Part shown: piece by piece, positions 9,460 to 21,257 of the stretch
How the letters are laid out: the number at the start of each line of letters is the position of its first letter
Position numbering within the stretch: position 1 is the stretch's first letter
Assembly: GCA_964030475.1 (NCBI GenBank)
Contig: CAXIPT010000007.1
Span: 2,415,318-2,479,317, forward strand
Reading direction: 5' to 3'
Length of the DNA: 64,000 nt
DNA from: Tethya wilhelma
Taxonomy: Eukaryota > Porifera > Demospongiae > Tethyida > Tethyidae
The notes under the pieces: model-generated
What the model was told of the DNA's origin: nothing
Databases searched by the model: none
The model's input: only the letters and a program-made list of their open reading frames with translations
Translations under genes and position numbers: made by a program

Positions 9460-10330
9460 ATTGCTAATAATATTTAATGTAAATTTGCTAATTTTTACGA
9501 CAGCCAAATTACCCACTATCAAAGGAAAAGCAGCTGATACAATACTCACATACCCTATCCAAGTCTTTGAAGTCATACATAACCTAGGGTGCATGAGCCA
9601 ATACACCCTAAAGTCTATCTGGTTTGAGAATGCCGGTAGAAAAATTGAATAACATTCTAAATATCTAACCAATTTTTAAATTTCAAGTACCATTGGAAAG
9701 CGCTCACTCTCCCCATTCTTTTGGTTGCTTTTCCAGCTTCCTTATTATGCCTTACCAATCAAAAGTTAGCTATCTTGCCCCATTTAAAAAGTATTGCATG
9801 AATCTCATTATTTCACTTCCAGCGGCATTCTTAAACCAGATAACCAGATGGACTTCATGGTACAAGCCAGTTGTACTATAGTTTTTCAGTGTGTGGGTTG
9901 TAACCTTTGGGTTGTAGCTATAATGGATCTGTCGGGCTTCACCCTCATGAATACCATTATACTTACAGCCCTTATGATCAGGTTTACAAATCCCATACAC
10001 CCTGCAAACCATAGTACAACTATTACAAGCTTTAATATGGGATGGTGACTAGCTATACATAATCCAACAGTGTGTGAATTCAATGAAGTAAATTTACATG
10101 AGACTCAGTGATTCAGAAGTCAATTTGATGGTCCAGGAGTGCATGTGCAATAGCTATTATAGTTAGGAATAAAATTTCCCCAACACTTAATACATGTAGA
10201 TTCTAAGAATCCATGTTAACTATCATGCATCAATGATCTAGCTAATAATTATATTCATTGATTCTCAAAATTTGATAGTTTCTGTTATAATTTATACTGA
10301 ACACTATAGTACACATAACCACAACTATGC
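9460..10330. other. Gene-free interval upstream of MPEG1
   Basis: Open frames here are short, with no splice logic or recognisable domain. A weak inverted repeat pairs about 9615-9640 with 9825-9850. The left edge continues the paralogy with 31.1 kb. Otherwise I see nothing. Confidence 0.5.
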
Positions 10331-10333
10331 ATG

Positions 10334-10343
10334 GGTATAAATA
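10334..10343 (+). promoter_or_regulatory. TATA box of MPEG1
   Basis: gggtataaataatg lies about 155 bp upstream of the MPEG1 ATG, followed by plausible start-site sequence near 10365. Good TATA consensus, correct strand, and no intervening ATG in frame with the gene. Confidence 0.5.
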
Positions 10344-10491
10344 ATGCCCGGACTGTGAAAGTCAGCAGCATAGAGAGTTTATAAAGCTCTGAATTATTGT
10401 GACAGTTATAAGGGTATTATAGTATTTTCAGTGAAAAAGTTGTAAGTATATACCTGCATGGTGATCAGTTGACTCGTTAATTGCCAAGTAA

Positions 10492-12723
10492 ATGTGTCAG
10501 CAATTTTTATTTTTGGGTCTAGTAGCTGCAGTGCTGTTTGCAGCAGCTCCTGTGTACTGCATTCAAGATAATGGTCAGCAATCTTTCCCTGTTGGTGATG
10601 TTCGAAATTGTTTTGGTGCCCTGAGAGATTCTGATTCACTCATGACTCTGGTTGTTCCTGGCTTTGGCTTTGACAATCTTCGCAACCAAGACATGTCTCA
10701 GGTGTACTACTACAACTACTCACAGTGCAAGATTACAAATGACAGAAAATTTATCATCCCTAATGATATGCTCGTGATTCCAATACAACAAACAAATCTG
10801 AGACTTTTTGCTGAGTACTTTGACCACTGGGACAATTATTCGTCACTCACTTCTTCTTCTATTAATGTTGATGTAGGTTTTGCAGGTATTTCTGGAAAGT
10901 ATTCATCTGAATACATGGACACTAAAACTCATCAGGTGAACGACAATGCAAAAACAACAAGAACACATTTTAGGAATACACTATACACTGTGACTATTGA
11001 CCCAACAGCCCAGTTACATCCTACATTCAAGTCAATGATATACAAGATTGCTTCCAACTTGCAAAGTAATCAAACTGAAATTGCAAAATATGGTGCTGAA
11101 CTCTTAGTAAAAGACTATGGAACACACATCGTCAATTCAATTGATGTAGGTGCAGTGTTTGCAAAAGTTGACCATATTGCAGCACAATATGCAGCTGAGA
11201 CTAGTAAAGAGTCTTTGAAAATCTCTGCAAGTGCTAGTTTTCCTGGATTTCAACTCTTCAGTGGAAATATAGACCTGAATTTTTCAAATGAAGCAGAGTC
11301 TCAGTCTGGATATAGAGCCAACCAGGTAGGTTCAAACCTTTTTACAATTGGTGGACCACCAATTACTCCAGACATGAACATTACAACATGGCTTGAACAA
11401 GGTGCAAACAACCTCGCTATTGTCGACAGGAAAGGAAAAGAGATCCACTTTGCTATTAGTCCGGCTGCTTTTCCTGAATTACCTGATACATTAGTGTGGG
11501 TCATTTCTGACACCATCAAGACTGCTGTAAACCAATACTACACAGGTAATACAGTCAGAGGTTGTACCGATCCAAGAGCAGTCAACTTTAATTTTCAGGC
11601 AAATTTTGATGATAATTCCTGCAATATAAACTTGGAACCAACAACATTTGCATTCGGAGGCATCTATCAGGACTGCAGGAATAGTGGGCACGAAAATTTG
11701 TGTCCAATGTTTTCTCAATCTAATCCAACATTGGGGAGGAATGGGTGCCCTGAAGACTATACACCAGTATTATTAATCAATGGTGCAACAACTCGTTCAA
11801 GTGTAGTCCCTTACATATATGAAGACTGTGGTTGGTGGTCTTGTGACCGTGAAACTCGATATCGTACTGTAGTAAGTCGAGCTGACAACAGTGCCTACTG
11901 GTGTGTTCCTCTAGAGAGACCAGACCAACAGAGAGAGTTACTCTTCGGTGGGTACTATACTCGTGAAAATGCCAATCCATTTACAGGAGACCATTCGTGC
12001 CCAAGTTATTTTACTCCTTTACAACTTGGTGAAAGCTCAGTGATCTGTGTTAGCAATGACTACGAACTTGGAATATTTTCAGCAGTTAAATTTGGAGGTT
12101 TCTACAGTTGTAGAACTGGAAACCCATTATCAGTACCAATAAATTCATCACGAAATGACCAAACTTTATGGTGCCATAGCTGTCCTACAGGATACGCTCA
12201 ACATCTCATTTCTATTGAGTACAACTGTGAAATTATTGTTTGTCTGGTAGTCGGAGCATTCAATTCTCGACAACTAATGCCCCCACGGCTGCCTCCATTT
12301 CGGTCACGTCCATCACTCAATGAATACGGGGGAAGAGAAGGAGGTTTAATAGTCCAAGGCTCTCGAGATAATCTTGTTATTAACGATAATGGAGGAAACT
12401 GGAAAGCAGTGAAGAGAGATTCAGATGAAGCTATTGCTTTCATTCGATCCATTAATATTACTGCTCCAACAATTGATGGCAATACTGCCACTAATACCGA
12501 AACAATGCCTACTAACACAAATTTGGGTAATAGCACTCTGAGCATGTCCAGCTCTCAGAGTGGTAACCCACAAATTTCAAATATTGCAATAGCATCACTA
12601 GTAATCTCTACAGTAACTACTTTCATTGCTGCCATATTTATTGGGATTACTATCGGCATCTGTTTCAAGAAGAGAGCTCGGAAATCAGGCAAAAGTGATC
12701 TTGAGTACCCTCTAAATGGATAG
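10492..12723 (+). CDS. MPEG1: Perforin-2/macrophage-expressed gene 1 protein (MACPF, type I membrane)
   Basis: A single-exon frame of 743 residues. A signal peptide covers about residues 1-23 (hydrophobic core ending VYC). A MACPF domain covers about 35-350, with the signature DYGTHIV near residue 209 and two helix-forming segments around it. A Cys-rich region spans about 355-590 and matches the P2-type domain of perforin-2. A C-terminal membrane helix lies near 697-722, followed by a short Lys/Arg-rich tail. Length and layout match vertebrate MPEG1 (about 716 residues), which is also encoded by a single coding exon. Family members sit in phagosome membranes and form pores in engulfed bacteria, with the MACPF domain facing the lumen. 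MPEG1 homologues are known in sponges. No frame lesion is visible. The start is supported by the leader and the TATA box upstream. Confidence 0.93.
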   Translation: MCQQFLFLGLVAAVLFAAAPVYCIQDNGQQSFPVGDVRNCFGALRDSDSLMTLVVPGFGFDNLRNQDMSQVYYYNYSQCKITNDRKFIIPNDMLVIPIQQTNLRLFAEYFDHWDNYSSLTSSSINVDVGFAGISGKYSSEYMDTKTHQVNDNAKTTRTHFRNTLYTVTIDPTAQLHPTFKSMIYKIASNLQSNQTEIAKYGAELLVKDYGTHIVNSIDVGAVFAKVDHIAAQYAAETSKESLKISASASFPGFQLFSGNIDLNFSNEAESQSGYRANQVGSNLFTIGGPPITPDMNITTWLEQGANNLAIVDRKGKEIHFAISPAAFPELPDTLVWVISDTIKTAVNQYYTGNTVRGCTDPRAVNFNFQANFDDNSCNINLEPTTFAFGGIYQDCRNSGHENLCPMFSQSNPTLGRNGCPEDYTPVLLINGATTRSSVVPYIYEDCGWWSCDRETRYRTVVSRADNSAYWCVPLERPDQQRELLFGGYYTRENANPFTGDHSCPSYFTPLQLGESSVICVSNDYELGIFSAVKFGGFYSCRTGNPLSVPINSSRNDQTLWCHSCPTGYAQHLISIEYNCEIIVCLVVGAFNSRQLMPPRLPPFRSRPSLNEYGGREGGLIVQGSRDNLVINDNGGNWKAVKRDSDEAIAFIRSINITAPTIDGNTATNTETMPTNTNLGNSTLSMSSSQSGNPQISNIAIASLVISTVTTFIAAIFIGITIGICFKKRARKSGKSDLEYPLNG

Positions 12724-13200
12724 TATCAAACTCAAATGCACCATATAATGATGCATTATAGTTAACTGTAATTTTTATAGTGGGCTTTAATTTGTAGAGT
12801 CTGATATTGAGGCATTCCCTTAACTGGCTATATAGTATATAGTAGCTGTTGTAATAGATATACAAAAACTTTATTTTAGAATTTATTGGACATAATACTG
12901 AAATGAGTACTTTTGTCTTATATATAGTGCTTTAATTTGTATCTGTAGTGATATTAACTATTATATGATCAAGCTAGACCCTTTTTCTACCCCTAACATG
13001 CAATATAGGAGAACAAAATGAGGATCAGGAGATTCAGGTCCCTGTTATACAGAAGCCACAAGGCATATATACTGGGAGGGGGGCAGCAGCTGGTAGTAGC
13101 TACTGAAATGGTAATGAATATCATTACTTGGTTTCACAACAACTTGTACACAACCTCACTCCCCTCTCTACTCAGCATGTTACCTGTCAGGGTAGAAAAA
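12724..13200. other. MPEG1 3' flank
   Basis: AT-rich 3' untranslated and intergenic sequence. I see no clear AATAAA, and no gene. A short open frame running into the CT repeat is a repeat artefact. Confidence 0.4.
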
Positions 13201-13214
13201 AAGTCTACCTCGAT

Positions 13215-13218
<4 letters not shown>

Positions 13219-13280
<62 letters not shown>
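13219..13280. repeat. (CT)n microsatellite
   Basis: About 30 uninterrupted CT dinucleotides. The Ser-Leu open frames through it are artefacts. Confidence 0.97.
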
Positions 13281-13284
<4 letters not shown>

Positions 13285-13719
13285 CTCCTATGGGTAAAAG
13301 CTCAAGCTATAGTGGTCATTTTCCAAGGGGTGTCCAACACTTCAGTTTAACTCCTAACCCATCGTACATTCAAGTATATGCAACAGAAAAGGTGGGATCA
13401 TCCCCATAGGACCTTGGATCTAAAATGTCAGAGTGACTGTCAAAATTTGATAGAAAAGTACAACTATACTGGTAAAATGTTAGGCTTTGGACCCAATAAT
13501 GACTACAATGATTAGGGATGTACACAGTATACCAAAATTCCTTACAAAAGTTTTTTGCACTAATTGTCTTGCTTAAAATGATTCAGAAGCTGTGTCTTGT
13601 CAGTCTCTCTTCGGATTAATTTATATTATAACTTACTAATAACCATCCCTGCATGCCAGTATGCCAATACAGAAGGTGGTGTATTTTACTATTGATGTTC
13701 ACAATTTTAATTATTTTTA

Positions 13720-14110
13720 GGAGAGCATACATGCACACATGTGTGTACACTTGCCAGTGTGTGTGTGTGTGTGTGTGTAGTACGTGCACATATAATATAT
13801 GCTAATGCTGATTTGTTGATAATGCATGTTGACAGCATACAATAATTGTTTGTTAAATTCTTGGGTGACTTGGGAACACACACACACAACATAATTATAA
13901 TCACGATTTGAGGTTACTGTGTATATGCTCTTCATTACAGGTTGTGACTTCTAAACATGTCAAAATGAAAACAGTTGCAGGTACACACAAATGAATACCA
14001 TGATTTGTTTGCAGGCCTATAGGATTGTAGTGCAGAAACACACAAACACACAAACTTTGCACAGTGCACACACACACACAAACACACACATGCACGTATA
14101 AAGGCACATG
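13720..14110. repeat. Segment paralogous to 7.13-7.48 kb
   Basis: Shares long stretches with 7130-7480 (for example acaattgtttgttaaattct with a nearby CA repeat, and tttgcaggcctataggattg), in the same order and orientation. Non-coding; part of the dispersed decayed-unit family. Confidence 0.7.
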
Positions 14111-14240
14111 CATGCACTGTTAAATTGTGGTGTGTAAAAATGAAAGTAAAAGTACACACTTTAAACAAAGTGTGCTACTGCTACAAGTAAATTAACTGAC
14201 AGAACACTGAAAATCCATATTAGGGATCAAGAATAAAAAT

Positions 14241-14343
14241 GAAGTAGTCATGTGCCGAAACTGAGACCGTGCCTTGTTTCAATACTTTTTACCGCACTGC
14301 CCATTCCTACACTACTTATTTTTTTGAAATTTTTACTACTTGT
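14241..14343 (+). mobile_element. Solo arm of the family A/foldback element
   Basis: Matches the right arm at 3413-3520 (gaagtagtcatgtgccgaaa ... gaaatttttactacttgt) without a partner directly attached. The sequence up to 14655 is AT-rich and featureless. Confidence 0.7.
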
Positions 14344-14655
14344 ATTATTATGTATTGAATAAGTGGCCGTGATGTGGCTAATGAAAAGCATCAAGGTGCT
14401 CAAGCCTCGGCACACTTATATAGCTAGTCATATCATAACGGTCTGGGACTAAAATCTGCTATTAAAGGTATTAATAAGCCTCGCATGTTTAAACAAAATT
14501 TAGAGGATATAACTCTATATATATAAATGTAAGTAATTATGATATTCATAAGCAACATGAATATGCATGGCCGCTGCACATGTAATTTGCTTCCTACCCC
14601 CTAGAGCTGTGAGTGGATGCATAGATGATGCATACGTGCATGCTTATATATAACA

Positions 14656-15069
14656 AGTAGTAAAAATTTCAAAAAAATAAGGACTGTAGGAATTGGGCAG
14701 TGGTGTAAAAAGTATTGAAACAAGGTATATGTCTCAATTTCGGGCACATGACTACTTCATTTTCATTTTTGATCCCTCAATTTATTGTCGTGGAATGTTG
14801 TGAATCACTTGTAGATGATATTATCACCAACAGTATCACAATACTAATGCATGGTTCAAAATCTTGCATTGTGAATTGCCAATCTTATCACTTGGCTAAA
14901 TAGTGGAATAAAGTGTAGCAGGAAGGATTAGATTATACTGGCCATGACTTGAACACAAAAAAATGAAGTAGTCATGTGCCCGAAATTGAGACATATACCT
15001 TGTTTCAATACTTTTTACACCACTGCCCATTCCTACAGTCCTTATTTTTTTGAAATTTTTACTACTTGT
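14656..15069. mobile_element. Foldback element, reversed relative to 3137-3520
   Basis: Arms 14656-14765 and 14960-15069 are inverted copies. The loop of about 195 bp corresponds to the reverse complement of the 3.3 kb loop (shared aatgataag/cttat..cacttggctaaa and ggattagattatactggccat segments). The right arm continues directly into a full family A element. Confidence 0.75.
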
Positions 15070-15696
15070 TCATTCACTTTTTTCAACACTACGTACAGTG
15101 TGAAGACTGTTAGAGACTGGTTAGTCCCTACAAAAAGCTTGAGTAGCAGCTACATGCAATGCTTGAGTAATTAATGCGCATGCGCATTAAATGCCACGTG
15201 CACTGGATGGATAATGACCTTTGAACTCTACTGACAAGAAGATTGCTACCGTTGAAGTACATGAATTTATACGCTAAGTTTCAAAGCTTTCTAGTTTTTG
15301 TTTAGGCATATTTGTGATGAAAACGAGTATCAAGGAACGTAGTTCCCTTGAAAAGGACTTACCTTCTGCTGTCAAAGTTGGCTCAGCACTTTCTGGTTCT
15401 CTGGAAATCGTGTTCAAGTAAGTCAGTTAGTACGTAAGTACGTAAGTACGTAAGTACGTTAGGAGAACAAAAATGGCAGTATTGTGGCTTCCCACTAGCG
15501 CTCTCTACGAGTGCCCAGTGAAGTTTCTGTGAGTTTTAAGCCTTGCATGCAGTCGGTAATCTGTTGGGAAGAGCCTTTGAGCAATTTTGAGGGCTTAACT
15601 TTGTTTTGCTAGATTTTTATGGGGATACATATTTTGTATTGGGTCTATGAGACATGTGGCCCATTCCTACTATACGTACTACCGTACGTATGATAT
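14965..15696 (+). mobile_element. Family A element, plus orientation
   Basis: Runs from gaagtagtcatgtgcccg to ccgtacgtatga. It is diverged from the 574-1300 copy at scattered positions and carries taagtacg tandem repeats at 15425-15460. It overlaps the start of the large 7 kb duplication, whose copy 1 begins inside it at 15325. Confidence 0.65.
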
Positions 15697-15982
15697 CTAT
15701 GGTGTGCATGTATGCACTGTTAAATTTTGGTGTGTTAAACGAACTGTGTAGTTTTTGGTGACACTTTCCATGTGGAAGTAGCACACTAGGTGAAGTGTGT
15801 ACTTTTGGGGGTTGCAATAATCTGTACACTGATAGTACCATATACGTATAGCTTAGTGCAAGCATTGGTTCAATATCTACAGTAACTATAATCACTTGCA
15901 ATGGCTAAGCAATGGAGTAAACTATAACAAACGGGTATATAACTTAAACTGGACTACTGGCCAAGAGTTGGGCATAAAAATG

Positions 15983-16675
15983 AAGTAGTCATGTGCCGAA
16001 ACTGAGACCGTGCCTTGTTTCAATACTTTTTACCGCTCTGCCCATTCCTACACTAATTATTTTTTTGAAATTTTTACTACTTGTTCATTCACTTTTTTCA
16101 ACACTACAGTGTGGAAACACTATCAGAGACTGGTTAGTCCCTACAAAGAGCTTGAGTGGCAGCTACATGCACTTCATTAAGGCTAGTGCGCATGCGCATA
16201 ATAATGCCACGTGGATAATGACCTTTGAACTCTACCTACAAAGATGGCTGCATTGTAGTGCATGAATTTATACACTAAGTTTCAAGGCTTTCTAGTTTTT
16301 GTTTAGGCCTATTTATGATGAAAACGAGTATCAAAGAATGTAGTACCCATGAAAAGAACTTACTTTGTGCTGTCAAAGTTGGCTCAACACATTCTGGTTC
16401 CCTGGAAATCCTTTTCAAGTAAGTCAGTTAGGAAGTAAGTTAGGAGAACAAAAATGGCACTATGGTGGCTTCTCACTAGCGCTCTCTACGAGTGCTGAGA
16501 AAAGTTTTTGTGAGTTTTAGGCCTTGCATGCAGTTAGTAATCTGTAAGTAAGAGCCTCTGAGCAGCTTTGAAGGTTTAATTTTGTTTGACTAGACTTTTA
16601 TAGTGACCAACATTTTGTATTGTGTCTATGGGACAGTCGGCCCATTCCTACTATACGTACTACCGTACGTATGAT
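15983..16675 (+). mobile_element. Family A element, more diverged copy
   Basis: Begins gaagtagtcatgtgccgaaactgagaccg and ends at ccgtacgtatga. Point differences from the 14965 copy are spread along its whole length, so it is an older insertion. Its counterpart in the second large copy is 23349-24041. Confidence 0.65.
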
Positions 16676-18102
16676 TATGTGCATGCATGCAGTGTGCACA
16701 AAAGACTATAGCAAGTGTTTATAATTTATGGTAACATCAATAAAATTGTGTATGTGTCATCATGTACCATTTAGTTTCAGTTTTGAATTAAGTTTGGGTT
16801 AGTTTGTAAACACAAAATTTTTGGCATTCTGCACAACTGTAAAAAACAAAACTGTTTTTGTAATATGTCTGCCAACATTTCCATTGATGATGGTATTTTG
16901 CAATAACAATAATAATGAAGCACTGCAATTAAATGAAATAGAACTATAATGCCAAGCTTCAAAAAAAGTTGTAACTCAATTCAGTACGCGAGCATGCAAC
17001 TTTTTAAGTCAAAAATGTGTACTATCGACTCCCACCTTTAGATCAATCAAATAATTAATTATGATGAATACTGAAATTAATACTAACAATGTTTTATTGC
17101 CAACAATCATTCTGATTCTATATAGTAACAGTCACAACAGGTGGCAATACTACTATCAACAAAGAACCCCAGACATCAACAGCTACGGTAACCATAGCCA
17201 AATGTAATAAACTGTGGACAGCACTGGCTGCTGGTGGCAGTGGATGCAAATGTTATAGGGACAGCCTAGAGTAGATCAATGTAACCTTGAAGTGAAATTC
17301 CAGTATGTCACTGTATGACACACAGTGATATTTTTAACAAAACAGTTTTTAGCTACTGTAATTGTGTCTATGGGACAGTCGGCCCATTCCTACTATACGT
17401 ACTACCGTACGTATGATTATGTGCATGCATGCAGTGTGCACAAAAGACTATAGCAAGTGTTTATAATTTATGGTAACATCAATAAAATTGTGTATGTGTC
17501 ATCATGTACCATTTAGTTTCAGTTTTGAATTAAGTTTGGGTTAGTTTGTAAACACAAAATTTTTGGCATTCTGCACAACTGTAAAAAACAAAACTGTTTT
17601 TGTAATATGTCTGCCAACATTTCCATTGATGATGGTATTTTGCAATAACAATAATAATGAAGCACTGCAATTAAATGAAATAGAACTATAATGCCAAGCT
17701 TCAAAAAAAGTTGTAACTCAATTCAGTACGCGAGCATGCAACTTTTTAAGTCAAAAATGTGTACTATCGACTCCCACCTTTAGATCAATCAAATAATTAA
17801 TTATGATGAATACTGAAATTAATACTAACAATGTTTTATTGCCAACAATCATTCTGATTCTATATAGTAACAGTCACAACAGGTGGCAATACTACTATCA
17901 ACAAAGAACCCCAGACATCAACAGCTACGGTAACCATAGCCAAATGTAATAAACTGTGGACAGCACTGGCTGCTGGTGGCAGTGGATGCAAATGTTATAG
18001 GGACAGCCTAGAGTAGATCAATGTAACCTTGAAGTGAAATTCCAGTATGTCACTGTATGACACACAGTGATATTTTTAACAAAACAGTTTTTAGCTACTG
18101 TA
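16619..18102. repeat. 742 bp tandem duplication (two units)
   Basis: 16619-17360 and 17361-18102 appear identical. The unit spans the right end of a family A element and part of a decayed receptor exon. The second large copy (24 kb) has only one unit, so this is a copy-number difference between otherwise identical segments. Confidence 0.9.
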
Positions 18103-18303
18103 TATAGTTACATCTCTCCTGAAGGTACATGTGAAAATTTGATGAGAGAGGGACAAATGTGTGGCAAATGCATGGAAATGGTTATTCTCCACCAATATAA
18201 GTGTTTTGAGTGTTCTCACTATACTTACAATTGGTTGAAATATGATATTGGAGTAATATTTCTCCTACTCCACTGTTGCATACATTATTGTAATAGTATT
18301 TAA
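17870..18303 (+). pseudogene. Decayed paralogue of the multi-pass receptor
   Basis: Reads similar to the receptor at 19418: an extracellular segment (TINKEP...TVTIAKCNKLWTA, Cys-rich) followed by GTCENLMREGQMCGKCM and HYTYNWLKYDIG. Stop codons occur after the first part, a Tyr-Ser-Tyr segment is missing, and the frame is lost after the first membrane helix. The 5' part is also duplicated at 17130-17300 by the 742 bp repeat. Confidence 0.65.
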
Positions 18304-18804
18304 AATAACAGTGACTTCTACTCAGGCCTATACATTTTGATCAGTCAACTATGTTCAGCTCCATTTACAATATATGCATGATAGAAATTCACGTTGACAA
18401 ACTTGAAGGTAATTTAAGTTTACATAACTTATTCCTATTATTTGTATTATTTTACAATAACTGGAATCTGGATCTTTCTGGATCTACTATTAAATCAAAA
18501 TTGAAAGGATAATATAAAGACGACAAAATAGTTCATAATTGCATGTTAAAATTGATACACATCTTATATGATATAAATTGTGATCATGTACTTGTTATTC
18601 TTATTATTATCTCAAATATGTAAACTTTTTAAAAATTGTGTCTTACCTATATTGACATGTAGCTACACTATAGGGTAATAGAGCTAGTGATCAAGTGCAT
18701 GACTGTTGAAGTAGTCTATACAATGTTTAGCATATACCTTACATAAAAATTTATATCAAACTTGAAAATTATATTCATTTGTCAATAATTTTAGTTGCAC
18801 ATGG

Positions 18805-18819
18805 TACACACAAACACAC

Positions 18820-18868
<49 letters not shown>
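18805..18868. repeat. (CA)n microsatellite
   Basis: CA repeat with one CG interruption. In the second large copy it is longer and contains an N. Confidence 0.97.
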
Positions 18869-18872
<4 letters not shown>

Positions 18873-19417
18873 TAGTGTACGGAAACATACACAATGCGTA
18901 CATATAATTATAATCCAGAAGGTAATAATTATTAAGGCATGGATAGGTACATGTAATAGCTTAAGCTATATATGACCTCAAACAGGATTTTTAAATTAGT
19001 CAACTAATTTAACTGAATGCAGTTAGATGTATGGAGCCTGACTACCACAAAAAATTGGGAAGTTGGGTTGTAACAGCTTGTGATTCTAATATACTGACCT
19101 TTTGGTATCTTTTAACCCCGTCCCTAGTAGAACTACTGATATATGCAGTGGCATTCTTTGCATGCTCTTACTTGAACAGTTGTGTATGTAATTGTGATAG
19201 TTTTGATAAACTAGATCATATTGAATGTTGCCTTTTCAAACTCCACTCATAAACATTAATTTTTGTATCGTGTTTATTATTATGTATCATATAGTATAAT
19301 GATATTCATGAATTGTGATTTTGTACATTCTGGCATAGCCAATAAATGATACTGATAAATTATGACCTAATGCTATAAATATAATACAATTATTTATATA
19401 TTCAATAAAATAAAAGT

Positions 19418-21257
19418 TTGTCCAATAACAGTGAGAGTTTAATTGATAATAAAAAAATGTCCTGGCACCTAGCTAGAAATGAAATGATGATTGAAACTGA
19501 TATCAATTTATTGACAAGAATCATGCTGATGCTAACAGCAGTTGCAGCAGCTGACAATACTACCAACAAAGAACTTGAGACATCAACAGTTACCATTGAT
19601 TGTGGCCATCAACTATGGACAGTTCTGACGGATCATGGATGCAGGTGTGGGGACAGCCTCAATGGATTAGTCCACTGTAATCAATCCCCTTTTAAAGTGG
19701 AAACTGCAGCGTGTTATTGTATGACTTACAGTGAAATCTTGGACACCACAGTTGTTGGCTATTGTTACTTAACATGTGACTTTCTTGATTCAAATCATTT
19801 CTCTTCAGAAAATACATGTGGAAATTTAAAGAGAGAAGGACAAATGTGTGCCAAATGCATGGATGCTTACTCACCACCTATATACTCATATAGTTCAAAG
19901 TGTGTTGAATGTAATTACTATACCTACAATTGGTTAAAATACATTGGAGTTGCATTTGTCCCTCTAACCGTTGCGTATGTGATTGTGATAGTCTTCAAAA
20001 TTACAGTTACTTCTGGCAAACTTAATGCATACATTTTGGTTACTGAACTATGTGCAGCTCCATTCATAATACGCCTCATTTGAAGTCCGCCTGGACACAC
20101 CTCCAGAATCTGATGGTCAAAACAAACTCTTCAAAACTTTTGTATTCTTTTATAAGATATGGAATCTGGATATGTTTCGAGGATTCTATCATCCTTTCTG
20201 TTTACACCCAAAGCTAACAATTCTACACACATTGGCTCTTGAGTATGTAATAGCTATCTATCCTTTGATTCTGATATTCATAACCTACATCTTCTGCAAG
20301 CTCCACTACCACTACAGCATAGTTGTGACTCTTTGGAGACCATTCTACAAGTGTTTGGCTCACATTCGACGAGAATGGGACCTTCAGAATTCACTTATTG
20401 GAGCTTTTGCCACATTTATTTTACTCTTGTATGTAAAGATTGTCAACATTTCTTTTGATCTTCTCACTCCTGTTGCACTACGTGATCCCTTTGGAGTAAA
20501 GCTGCCAAAACTTTACCTTTACTATGATGGCACATATGAGTATTTGGGTAAAGAACACCTCCCATTTGCTTGCCTTGCACTATTTATGTTTCTAACATTC
20601 AATGTTATCCCACTTGTTCTTCTTGGAGTCTACCCTTGTCGTTGTTTCCACAAGTGTTTAAACTTCTTTAACATTCAATTCCATCCTCTTCACATCTTCA
20701 TGGATGTATTCACTGGCTGTTACAAACTTGAACCCTATGATTGCAGATATACTGCTGCCTTTTATCTGCTGTTTAGGATCATTAATCTAGCTTTCTTTGC
20801 GATGACTACAAGTCCTATGTACTTTCCCCTAACAGGTATCATGTACATTATCACAGCATTCATCATAGCCACAGTCAGGCCGTACAAAAACAACAAACTA
20901 AATGTAGTGGATTCAGCCTTCTTTGTATTGTTTGCAATAATGTGCTGTGGAATTCCTGCTTTTCGATTTGTTGCTATAGTTGATCCAAATCACTATCAAT
21001 ATTGGTACAGATACGGAGCAATCCCCCTGTTTATTCCACCTATGTATGGATTAGTACTGGCTGTTTATCATCTTGTACCAAAGAGAGTTTTAGTGAAGTT
21101 GAAAGGATTGGTGGAAAAGTGCAAGAAAAGGGAGATAATTGAACCGCGACCCTATCGATTGGATCACAGTGATGAGTATCCACCTCTGTTGCCTCCACAA
21201 GAACTTCCTCACTTTGACCAACTGGACATAAAGACAATAACTAAACCACAGCACTAA
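19418..21257 (+). CDS. Multi-pass Cys-rich membrane protein, one frameshift
   Basis: Two adjacent frames form one protein of about 610 residues. The first (19418-20083, 221 aa) has an uncertain N-terminus with a hydrophobic stretch, then a Cys-rich ectodomain (CGHQLW, CRCGDS, CYCMTYSEI, GNLKREGQMCAKC, CVECNYYTYNWL) and the first membrane helix. It stops at a TGA after IIRLI. The next frame reads EVRLDTPPESDG...YKIWNLDMF straight into the second (20172-21257, 361 aa), which has about seven more membrane helices and a Pro-rich tail. A single extra base near 20080 explains the break. An alternate version at 26777-26788 reads IIRIME with no extra base. I recall similar large families in sponges, choanoflagellates and cnidarians, of unknown function. 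Confidence 0.7.

Larger units (their letters stand above)
6977..9460 (-). repeat. Decayed copy of the OSBP-exon/TRIM unit
   Basis: Pieces match the 29.6-45.4 kb units in the same order. An ORD exon edge lies at 6977-7010. A TRIM RING-region remnant lies at about 7755-7810 (tctggaatggaaatgac). A TRIM 5' flank lies at 7900-8100 and an ORD exon remnant (SYFSREQQ-type) at 8290-8400. The rest parallels 29.6-30.8 kb. No intact frame survives. CA repeats sit at 7235-7283 and 7662-7716. Confidence 0.6.

Noticed and set aside
13018..13409. Ser-Leu-rich open frames
   Set aside because: Translation of the CT microsatellite.
15617..15901. 94-codon minus-strand frame, identical again at 22983-23267
   Set aside because: Lies across the end of a family A element and its flank. 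The identity reflects the large duplication, not protein conservation.
16777..16962. 61-codon frame occurring three times (also 17519 and 24143)
   Set aside because: Copies come from the 742 bp and 7 kb duplications. No conservation beyond identical DNA and no domain.
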